Part shown: positions 1 through 5,790 of the stretch, piece after piece
Position numbering within the stretch: position 1 is the stretch's first letter
Layout of the letters: every line of letters begins with the position of its first letter
Source: UASB124 sp964446935
GTDB taxonomy: Bacteria > Babelota > Babeliae > Babelales > RVW-14
Length of the DNA stretch: 6,116 bases
Direction of reading: 5' to 3'
Assembly: GCA_964446935.1 (NCBI GenBank)
Contig: CAYUQI010000039.1
Span: 1 to 6,116 of the forward strand
Position numbers and translations under genes: made by a program
Notes under the pieces: model-generated
What the model saw: the letters and a program-made list of their open reading frames with translations, nothing else
Told to the model about the DNA's origin: nothing
Databases searched by the model: none

Positions 1-1425
1 TGTCGCTTGAATCGTTAGACGATTCAGATGATGAATGGGCTGTACACAAAAAGGCAAAGATCGTACAGAACATCCCTCTTGGTATTTTGTTTGAAGATAG
101 TATGACTGAAAATCCATATAGTGATTATACGGCTGGGCATCTTACATTATCTGACCTGCTCAATGCAAGTGCGGTTCCCATACTCACTTCTAAATCACTT
201 TTATACAGATATCTTATCACCTGTCTTTCCAATGCAACAAAGCAACTAGTTTATCCAACAACCATTGACGTTTGTTTTAAAACATTCACAAATTATAAAA
301 TTTATCAAGCCGCCACCAAAAACAAATCTCAATTATGTCTCGTCATTCCTGACACTTGCAAATCATTAATGAAGTTTTTTAACACAGAGCAGTTGCAAGA
401 AATCAAATCGGCATCTGGAAACTTTCTGGACGTCATCGAAGAATTTAATCCAATCACCAACAATCCACCCGTTACTGCATCGGATCTTAAACTGTTTATA
501 CAAACATCACCGGAAAAAAATGATGAAATAATGTGGAACATCTACATCTTTGGGCACGGATCTCAAGCACGCATTGCAAATATTCCTCTTGAGGCAATGA
601 AAACAATGCTATCATTTTTTGAAACAAAAATTTCGATGGGGATTCTAATGCTCGACAGCTGTTTCATTGGCACACATATACAATTTCTTAAATCATATTC
701 ATTTCCAATCGTGGCCATTGGCATTCCAGATGTTTCAACATTTTATGCAAAGCTTAATTTTCAAAAGATTTTTTCCTTGTGTACTCAAATAAATGCCAAT
801 ACAAATCAAACGTTATACAAAGAATTATTGGAAGAACTCAATCCAGATCATATTCAAACTAATATTCCCTGTTTAATTTTACCAACCTTTATATCTCTGC
901 AAGGGGTCAAAAACCAGTTGTATACTAATACTTTTGTCATAGAAGGCACAGACAAAGATGATATGGATGTTGATATCCAAATTGCGGAACATGATTATGT
1001 TTTTCTTGATCAAGAAACAATCACCAATACGATGATAATCAAAAGCCACCAAAGCCCAAATCTTGCAACCATTAACAAAAAAGAACAAAACATCTCACAG
1101 TCATATCCAACATTATTTGAACTTTTAGAACAAAAACCAGAACTTACACAAGAAATGCTTGGCTCTACAAACCGTTGTTGTTACACGTATCCAGCAATTA
1201 TTTCTCGAGTTCCTGGTGATTCTTATCATGGTTTTAAGAAAATAGTTCTTGAAACACCTGATCATTGTACAGCACATCCTGCGCTGTATGGAGTCTTCCA
1301 TTTCATTCGCGATGCATTTTTTAGAATTAAGGGGAGGAAAAGTAAAAAGTCGTTTTTTATTGAAGAATTAGAAGGCCCAAATGACATAAGCTCAATCTTG
1401 AAGGCAATGCGTACAATTAAAGGCG
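1..1425 (+). CDS. Putative clan CD (caspase-like) cysteine peptidase, N-terminal part of a giant protein; both ends missing
   Basis: The frame starting at base 3 is open from the window edge to the N gap, giving 474 codons with no stop. The residues before the first in-frame TTG (87) already look coding, with an acidic run encoded at 18-35, and that TTG has no Shine-Dalgarno site, so the true start lies upstream. A hydrophobic strand ending in Phe-Gly-His-Gly-Ser (His codon 555-557) is followed by an amphipathic helix. A second hydrophobic strand then ends in Leu-Asp-Ser-Cys-Phe (Cys codon 660-662), 35 residues after the His. A hydrophobic His-Gly block plus Asp-x-Cys at this spacing is the clan CD signature (caspases, metacaspases, gingipains, clostripain), and an earlier strand (Leu-Cys-Leu-Val-Ile-Pro, about 333-350) fits the alpha/beta fold. 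The rest, about 900-1425, is unrecognised. The peptidase call is inference from motifs; the substrate is unknown. It probably continues across the gap into the helical region. Confidence 0.6.
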
Positions 1426-1525
1426 NNNNNNNNNNNNNNNNNNNNNNNNNNNNNNNNNNNNNNNNNNNNNNNNNNNNNNNNNNNNNNNNNNNNNNNNNNN
1501 NNNNNNNNNNNNNNNNNNNNNNNNN
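1426..1525. other. Assembly gap (100 N) inside a coding region
   Basis: This is a run of exactly 100 N, the usual placeholder for a scaffold gap of unknown size. The coding frame before it is frame 3, and the evident coding frame after it is frame 1. With an arbitrary gap length this mismatch carries no information about a frameshift. Confidence 0.97.
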
Positions 1526-1527
1526 AA

Positions 1528-3201
1528 CCATCATACAAAGAAGCGCTCATACCACAGGTATGCCAATTTTTACATATTTTATTTGCCTATGAATCTATCA
1601 CTCGACATGTAAATAACTCATCAAATTTCGCCGAAAAAATAGTAAGCAAAATGCTTGCGCTACATCAGCCAGAAGAAAAAAAGTTTGAGTGGGCGTTACC
1701 ACTTATTATGAAAACAGTTACAACAAGTACCGTTCCGGATCACATGCATATTATAAATCCATTTATTGATCATGAATCACAAGCTGCAAAAACCAAACTC
1801 GCTCAAGAATTAACGAACTGTATTTTGAAATTCAACCCCACCATAGAAAGCGAAGCTAGAAAAATAGTAGAATTGGTACCCATTTTATTTAATAAAGGCC
1901 TTATTGATCAGAACATACAAGAAAAGCTTTCTCTTTTGTGGGCCCAAGCTGTAACTAATCCTCAAAATAATATTGGTATACCCTTTAGAATACTTTATGA
2001 GGATGAGCCGCAAGCCTATGCACCATTATTATTCAGTACACTTGCATACGTATTACAGATACCGCCAACACAACCAATTTCAAACCTATCCCTGCTCGTT
2101 GGTTCAGCAATTAACGCCTTGAAAGATCAAATTATCTCAGAACAATTGATAATGCATCTTAAAAACATTATGTGCACATTACTCACCCACGAACCAATAG
2201 TTATAACGCGTGCGAGTATAAAAACACTCATAGAATTAGTAAAAAAAATAGATGGTTCAACAATAAAAAACAATCTGCTGCTTATGATTAGTGAGTTCTT
2301 ACAACACTGCTTACCCGTTCTTGATGTAACCATGGAGGATCAATTATTATTATGCATTGAGGTGTGGAAAATGCTTATTGATATCCATCTTTCATTACCA
2401 TCCATCACCGAAAAAGAAATTAAATTTTTTCTCGTCCTTCTTGAACAAGCAATTTGCAAAGAAAACTGGTCTATCAAAACAGAATTTATGCCACTTTTTG
2501 AAAAATTGATTGACTCCTTGGTGAAAACCAATGCACATCATTTGTTACTTCCAATAGCAATAATTCTGCTCAAAATCATTTCTGATAATGAAAAATTTTT
2601 AGCTCAATATGAAGCTCAGATATTGTTAGAAAAAATAATTGATGCAGTGCCTTTTTCCAATGCAAACTGTTCAATATGGACTTCATTGTTTGAAATTATA
2701 GGATCTACATCATTTGCCAAAACAGCTGACCTGTTCACACCATCAATGATTATTACCCGTTGTCTCTCGAACGTTGATTTTTCTGAAATATCCGCACAAG
2801 ACAAACAACTTATTCTGACTAAAACAAAACAAAACATAATTCATCATATTACAGCATTACAAAACGGACCACTGAGCAATGGGAATTGGATGCAGTCAAT
2901 AGCTATCACCTATGCGGCCAAATTCATCAGATGTATAAAACCATTAGAAAAACCTCTGAAAGAAACATTTTTGCGTTACTATCTTGCAAACATCCCACAA
3001 CTTGAAGCGAAAAAACAGATATATGAATATGCTCAAAGTGTTTTTGGCGAGCATTTATCTTCCCCGTTCCCAAACGATGGTGAACCGCATCCAACGCGAA
3101 CATTCTGTGCAAATGAAAGTGGGACGGCAACAGAGAAAGAAGGCCCTGAAGGTCAAAATTTTAATCCACTAGCCATTGCACTATATTCAAACACGCATTA
3201 A
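1528..3201 (+). CDS. Large alpha-helical repeat (solenoid-like) protein, C-terminal part of the giant protein; 5' end in gap
   Basis: Frame 1 is open from the first complete codon after the gap to TAA 3199-3201, giving 557 residues. The first in-frame ATG is at 1651, but the 41 codons before it look equally coding and no Shine-Dalgarno site precedes it, so the start is in or beyond the gap. The protein is almost entirely amphipathic helices of about 15-20 residues, rich in Leu, Ile, Lys and Glu, separated by short polar turns. This resembles ARM/HEAT-type alpha-solenoids, which serve as protein-binding scaffolds. I cannot assign a specific repeat family. The last 50 or so residues (from about 3050) turn Pro/Gly/Glu/Thr-rich and are probably disordered. 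No signal peptide, membrane span or catalytic motif is visible here. It most likely forms one polypeptide with the caspase-like part upstream, because neither piece shows its own end or start at the gap. Two adjacent genes remain possible. Confidence 0.72.
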   Translation, partial: PSYKEALIPQVCQFLHILFAYESITRHVNNSSNFAEKIVSKMLALHQPEEKKFEWALPLIMKTVTTSTVPDHMHIINPFIDHESQAAKTKLAQELTNCILKFNPTIESEARKIVELVPILFNKGLIDQNIQEKLSLLWAQAVTNPQNNIGIPFRILYEDEPQAYAPLLFSTLAYVLQIPPTQPISNLSLLVGSAINALKDQIISEQLIMHLKNIMCTLLTHEPIVITRASIKTLIELVKKIDGSTIKNNLLLMISEFLQHCLPVLDVTMEDQLLLCIEVWKMLIDIHLSLPSITEKEIKFFLVLLEQAICKENWSIKTEFMPLFEKLIDSLVKTNAHHLLLPIAIILLKIISDNEKFLAQYEAQILLEKIIDAVPFSNANCSIWTSLFEIIGSTSFAKTADLFTPSMIITRCLSNVDFSEISAQDKQLILTKTKQNIIHHITALQNGPLSNGNWMQSIAITYAAKFIRCIKPLEKPLKETFLRYYLANIPQLEAKKQIYEYAQSVFGEHLSSPFPNDGEPHPTRTFCANESGTATEKEGPEGQNFNPLAIALYSNTH

Positions 3202-3211
3202 ACCAACCGCT

Positions 3212-3240
3212 TTTCCAGCAAAATATGTAATACCTGTAAT
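3212..3240 (+). promoter_or_regulatory. Candidate sigma70-type promoter for the htrA-like/HD-GYP pair
   Basis: TTTCCA (3212-3217, 4 of 6 to the -35 consensus) is spaced 17 nt from TGTAAT (3235-3240, 5 of 6 to the -10 consensus). It lies in the 108-base spacer between the giant gene and the protease gene. It would leave a leader of roughly 60 nt. AT-rich DNA gives such matches by chance, so support is weak. Confidence 0.3.
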
Positions 3241-3268
3241 TAATTAATGTTTTTTGCTTAAATTAAGG

Positions 3269-3283
3269 ATGACGGGGAGTCAT
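3269..3283 (+). repeat. Short inverted repeat in the leader of the HtrA-like gene
   Basis: ATGAC (3269-3273) and GTCAT (3279-3283) are perfect inverted repeats around GGGGA, with one further possible G-T pair outside. It sits about 27 nt before the start codon and 15 nt before the Shine-Dalgarno site. It could be a small leader hairpin or an operator. With only five base pairs it may be chance. Confidence 0.3.
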
Positions 3284-3298
3284 TAGCCATACCAAACT

Positions 3299-3302
3299 GA
3301 GG
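3299..3302 (+). promoter_or_regulatory. Ribosome binding site of the HtrA-like gene
   Basis: GAGG, followed by further purines (GGGAG), lies 7 nt before ATG 3310. This is a strong site at good spacing and it fixes the start of the protease gene. Confidence 0.75.
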
Positions 3303-3309
3303 GGGAGCA

Positions 3310-4158
3310 ATGAAAAAGGGTCTATTCTTAGGAATGTTTGGTATTTGCACATTGTTACTAACAACAGGGCTATGCTTGCAAACACAACCGGAGCAAACCC
3401 TTAATTGGCGGTCGGTTCAAGAAATGGCCAAAGACACAGTTGTCCAAGTATTTGTACAAACAAGTGAATTTAATTGGCTTGAACCATTCAAATCACCCGA
3501 GATTAAAAAAAGTTTTGGTTCCGGGTTCTTTATTGATCCNNNNNNNNNNNNNNNNNNNNNNNNNNNNNNNNNNNNNNNNNNNNNNNNNNNNNNNNNNNNN
3601 NNNNNNNNNNNNNNNNNNNNNNNNNNNNNNNNNNNNNNNCTTTTACCTATCAGAACATTTTATCCACCTCACGAAACAATCGATTACGAAATTATTGGCG
3701 GTATGGTCATCATGCAACTCACCCTCAATCACATTGAAACATTTGAAGAACTCAACGCTGCTATATCCAGGGATTTGGCTATCTATGAAAAAAGAGAGCA
3801 TCAATACAAACCACGCCTTATCGTAACACATGTCTTTCCAACCTCTCAAACACAAGAAGCTCGCTGTATAGGAGTTGGTGACATTATTAGAGAAGTAGAT
3901 GGTAAAGAGGTCAATACCCTTGAACAAATGCGCAGCATTATACAAACCAAGTCCCAAGACCCAACGTCAGAGGGAATCATTTCATTTAAAGCTAAAGATA
4001 AAAAGTTTATGGTACTTTCATTTAAACGCATTATTAGTGATGAAAAACGTTTGTCGACCCGATATGGATATCAAAAGACTAAATTGGTTAAAGAACTAAA
4101 AAAACGGTATACGACCAAAAAGAATGTCGGTGATAGCAATGAAAAAAAACATGCATAA
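3310..4158 (+). CDS. HtrA/Deg-family serine protease with Do-like PDZ domain, interrupted by an assembly gap
   Basis: Exported trypsin-like protease of the HtrA/Deg family, expected to act in the envelope on misfolded proteins. The start is ATG 3310, with GAGG 7 nt upstream. Residues 1-23 are a signal peptide or anchor: two lysines, then a Leu/Phe/Gly/Thr-rich core. The segment Trp-Arg-Ser-Val...Val-Val-Gln-Val-Phe-Val is the typical first strand of HtrA proteases. Gly-Ser-Gly-Phe-Phe-Ile-Asp-Pro (residues 70-77) is the family motif that precedes the catalytic His. The gap then removes the His, Asp and Ser triad. After it (172 residues), Tyr-Pro-Pro...Gly-Gly-Met-Val (about 3658-3708) and a PDZ fold with Gly-Val-Gly-Asp-Ile-Ile (3871-3888) and Val-Asp-Gly-Lys-Glu-Val match the C-terminal Do-like PDZ domain of Deg9-type proteases. 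A Lys-rich tail ends the protein. By family architecture, much of the protease domain and a first PDZ are missing, so the real gap exceeds 100 bases. It overlaps the next gene by 20 nt. Activity cannot be judged here. Confidence 0.82.
   Translation: MKKGLFLGMFGICTLLLTTGLCLQTQPEQTLNWRSVQEMAKDTVVQVFVQTSEFNWLEPFKSPEIKKSFGSGFFIDXXXXXXXXXXXXXXXXXXXXXXXXXXXXXXXXXXLLPIRTFYPPHETIDYEIIGGMVIMQLTLNHIETFEELNAAISRDLAIYEKREHQYKPRLIVTHVFPTSQTQEARCIGVGDIIREVDGKEVNTLEQMRSIIQTKSQDPTSEGIISFKAKDKKFMVLSFKRIISDEKRLSTRYGYQKTKLVKELKKRYTTKKNVGDSNEKKHA
3540..3639. other. Assembly gap (100 N) inside the HtrA-like gene
   Basis: This is a second run of exactly 100 N. The frame happens to agree on both sides, giving a misleading 282-codon product. 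Family architecture predicts on the order of 200-270 missing residues (rest of the trypsin domain plus a first PDZ), so the placeholder understates the gap. Confidence 0.97.
4129..4134 (+). promoter_or_regulatory. Ribosome binding site deciding the HD-GYP start
   Basis: GGTGAT matches the 3' half of the extended Shine-Dalgarno sequence (GGAGGTGAT) and lies 4 nt before ATG 4139. The alternative in-frame ATG 4124 has only A-rich sequence before it. The site is inside the 3' end of the protease gene, consistent with translational coupling. Confidence 0.5.
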
Positions 4159-4738
4159 GCAGCAAATACAATCAAAAAAACTATTGCGACAAGAGCTTGT
4201 TAATGGCTTGATTGCCATTATCGATGCGCTTGATCCTTACACCCGAAAGCATTCCATCAATGTTGCTTCATATGCACAACAATTCGCTCGAGCACTCAAA
4301 CTTTCGCCACGTCACATTCTCCGCATTTATTATGGTGCGTTGTTTCATGACATTGGCAAAATTGGTATATCACCGGAAATTTTACGCAAGCACGGTACCT
4401 TAAAACCATATGAATACAAACTCATCATGCAACACCCAGTTAAAGGCGCCAAAATTATGTCACAATTTTCTACATTTAAAACGCTTGTTCCTATTATCAA
4501 ACATCATCACGAACAGTTTAATGGCAACGGATATCCAGATGGATTAAAGGGTAAAAAGATACCTTTTGATGCTCGATTAGTTGCCATTGTTGATACGTAC
4601 GATGCCATTACATCCAAACGAACATATCGCAAAGCACTCGGCAAACGAATGGCATTGGCTGAAATTTGTAACCACACGCCACAACAATTTGACCCAGAAT
4701 TGGTAGAAGTTTTTATCCGTATCGCAAAAAAGTGGTAG
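4139..4738 (+). CDS. Stand-alone HD-GYP domain phosphodiesterase (putative c-di-GMP hydrolase)
   Basis: Predicted cytoplasmic metal-dependent phosphodiesterase of the HD-GYP family; characterised members hydrolyse cyclic di-GMP. All expected ligand motifs are visible (numbered from ATG 4139): His38 in Arg-Lys-His-Ser; His70-Asp71 in Phe-His-Asp-Ile-Gly-Lys-Ile-Gly; His99 in Gln-His-Pro; His123-His124-Glu125; the GYP loop Asn-Gly-Asn-Gly-Tyr-Pro (128-133); and Asp152 in Val-Asp-Thr-Tyr-Asp. The loop has Asn where Asp is commoner. At 199 residues it is little more than the catalytic domain, with a short Lys/Gln-rich N-terminal helix. No receiver, PAS or GAF domain and no membrane segment are present, so regulation must come from elsewhere. 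ATG 4139 is preferred over ATG 4124 because of its ribosome site. It overlaps the HtrA-like gene by 20 nt, implying one operon. Family assignment is firm; the substrate is inferred, since no cyclase is in view. Confidence 0.93.
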   Translation: MKKNMHKQQIQSKKLLRQELVNGLIAIIDALDPYTRKHSINVASYAQQFARALKLSPRHILRIYYGALFHDIGKIGISPEILRKHGTLKPYEYKLIMQHPVKGAKIMSQFSTFKTLVPIIKHHHEQFNGNGYPDGLKGKKIPFDARLVAIVDTYDAITSKRTYRKALGKRMALAEICNHTPQQFDPELVEVFIRIAKKW

Positions 4739-4746
4739 ATTAAAAA

Positions 4747-4759
4747 TGTAAATTTTACA
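4747..4759. repeat. Palindrome between convergent genes
   Basis: TGTAAA-T-TTTACA is a perfect 6-bp inverted repeat around one base, in the 28-base space between two convergent stop codons. It contains no GC stem. It could contribute weakly to ending transcription from both sides, but it does not meet the usual form of an intrinsic terminator. Confidence 0.3.
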
Positions 4760-4766
4760 CACAATG

Positions 4767-5702
4767 TTAATGGTTTGGAACTAACATGTCATACCACGGT
4801 TCTTTTTCTTGTTCAAACATAATACGACCATTGTGAGCATAGGTAAATTGTTTAAAATTGCCTATACCCTGCTTGCTCAGATAATCAGGGATATATAACA
4901 ACCACCGACCCACAAGAGTACCATGAAGCGCACTATGGCCTGGCTTAGTTATTGACAGTCCATCTTTTTTAAATTCTATTTCAATATTGGTAAGTCGTTC
5001 ATGTAAATGATATCGCCGTTCATACAGCCCAAGTACCTGCTGTATATAATCGCCGACTGAATATAAATTAATCAGATGACCAATGACGTTCATATTAGGA
5101 GCAAAATGTTTGTTATCAACCGGTGTGCCTAATAAATAGACACGGGTAATCCGATATTTCTTTTGATTGTTTGTTGTTAGTGTTCCTTGCTTGGTTGTCG
5201 CCACAACATCGCAAAACGCTGATGTTGGTGAAGTATAGTGCGTAAGAGCATTTGCATCAGACAAATGCTGCGCAGTAATCTGCTGTGTTGCTGCTGCAAC
5301 TACTGCATCGATAGGTTTGTGTGACATTTGATTACACAATGAAGTAACCTTATCTTCAAGAAGCTGACTGGAATAATTAATCACATTGCCACCATGGCTA
5401 TGACCAATGACAATAATTGGTTCGGTTGCTGGATAACTTTGAATAAGTTTGGCAAGAATTTTGCCGGCATTGATAATATCTTTTTCAACCGGCGTTCCTG
5501 ACCATTGAAATGGCACAACACCATGGCCAAGAACCTTAGCTTGTGCTTCCAGTTCTTTATAAAAACCGCCATCAGGCTGCCACCATGCATGGGAACTGGC
5601 AAATGAGCCATGAATTAAAATAACAACGGAAAAAAGATTAGAATAAGAACAGACTAGACACGATACTATGCATAATCGAATACATAACGAGTACTTGGCC
5701 AT
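4767..5702 (-). CDS. Exported alpha/beta hydrolase, lipase/esterase-like
   Basis: A 311-residue alpha/beta hydrolase, probably a lipase or esterase acting outside the cytoplasm. The start is ATG 5702-5700, with AGGAGA (5715-5710) 7 nt upstream. Residues 1-21 form a signal peptide or anchor with an unusual four cysteines (7, 11, 15, 18). A first strand leads into Ile-His-Gly (30-32), the oxyanion-hole motif, with aromatic residues behind it. Ile-Val-Ile-Gly-His-Ser-His-Gly-Gly gives the nucleophile elbow, with Ser102 as nucleophile. Likely triad partners are Asp218 (Ser-Val-Gly-Asp) and His256 or His260 (Gly-His-Ser-Ala-Leu-His-Gly). Leu-Leu-Gly-Thr-Pro-Val (200-205) is the strand-5 motif common in bacterial lipases. 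The length is normal and the frame intact. The gene is convergent with the HD-GYP gene and 71 bp downstream of another minus-strand gene, possibly in one transcript. The fold is secure; the substrate (lipid, ester or peptide) is unknown. Confidence 0.85.
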   Translation of the reverse strand: MAKYSLCIRLCIVSCLVCSYSNLFSVVILIHGSFASSHAWWQPDGGFYKELEAQAKVLGHGVVPFQWSGTPVEKDIINAGKILAKLIQSYPATEPIIVIGHSHGGNVINYSSQLLEDKVTSLCNQMSHKPIDAVVAAATQQITAQHLSDANALTHYTSPTSAFCDVVATTKQGTLTTNNQKKYRITRVYLLGTPVDNKHFAPNMNVIGHLINLYSVGDYIQQVLGLYERRYHLHERLTNIEIEFKKDGLSITKPGHSALHGTLVGRWLLYIPDYLSKQGIGNFKQFTYAHNGRIMFEQEKEPWYDMLVPNH

Positions 5703-5709
5703 AATACAT

Positions 5710-5715
5710 TCTCCT
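5710..5715 (-). promoter_or_regulatory. Ribosome binding site of the alpha/beta hydrolase
   Basis: AGGAGA on the minus strand lies 7 nt before ATG 5702-5700. The site is too close to the other nearby ATG (5709-5707), so it decides the start. Confidence 0.8.
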
Positions 5716-5735
5716 ATGAAATAGACTCAAAGAAA

Positions 5736-5763
5736 AATGTACAAGACACATTAAAAAAGACAA
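5736..5763 (-). promoter_or_regulatory. Weak candidate promoter for the alpha/beta hydrolase
   Basis: On the minus strand TTGTCT (5763-5758, 4 of 6) is spaced 16 nt from TACATT (5741-5736, 4 of 6), in the only non-coding DNA upstream of the hydrolase. It would give a leader of about 25-30 nt. Both boxes are poor, and the gene may instead be read through from the upstream gene. Confidence 0.22.
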
Positions 5764-5771
5764 CAAACATT

Positions 5772-5790
5772 AATTAATGGTGCATTAATT
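5772..5790 (-). repeat. AT-rich inverted repeat at the 3' end of the partial gene
   Basis: AATTAATG and CATTAATT (8 bp, perfect) flank a 3-nt loop and cover the stop codon and the last residues of the right-edge gene. On the minus strand a T-run (5758-5753) follows about 13 nt later. It may act as a weak transcription end or mRNA-stabilising hairpin. Its low GC content argues against a strong terminator. Confidence 0.3.

Noticed and set aside
87..89. TTG as start codon of the caspase-like gene
   Set aside because: The frame stays open and coding-like to the window edge, and no Shine-Dalgarno site precedes it.
1526..1592. Continuation of the left gene in frame 3 after the gap, ending at 1592
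   Set aside because: Frame 1 over the same bases is open and continuous with the downstream gene; the frame-3 reading depends on an arbitrary gap length.
1651..1653. ATG as start of the solenoid gene
   Set aside because: Forty-one coding-like codons precede it back to the gap, and no ribosome site is present.
3239..3256. Intrinsic terminator after the giant gene (AT palindrome plus T-run)
   Set aside because: The palindrome ATTAATTAAT has no GC pairs and no loop, so it would not form a stable terminator hairpin.
3359..3378. Lipoprotein signal in the HtrA-like protein (Cys at residue 22)
   Set aside because: The residue before the Cys is Leu, which does not fit a lipobox; it is treated as an ordinary signal peptide or anchor.
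3643..3957. Minus-strand reading frame of 104 codons
   Set aside because: It lies antisense to the PDZ coding region, shows no domain features, and begins and ends inside a confident gene.
4124..4126. Upstream ATG as start of the HD-GYP gene
   Set aside because: It has no ribosome site, while ATG 4139 has GGTGAT at suitable spacing. It is not excluded, and the difference is five residues.
4507..4764. Minus-strand frame antisense to the HD-GYP gene
   Set aside because: It is fully explained as a shadow of the conserved HD-GYP coding sequence.
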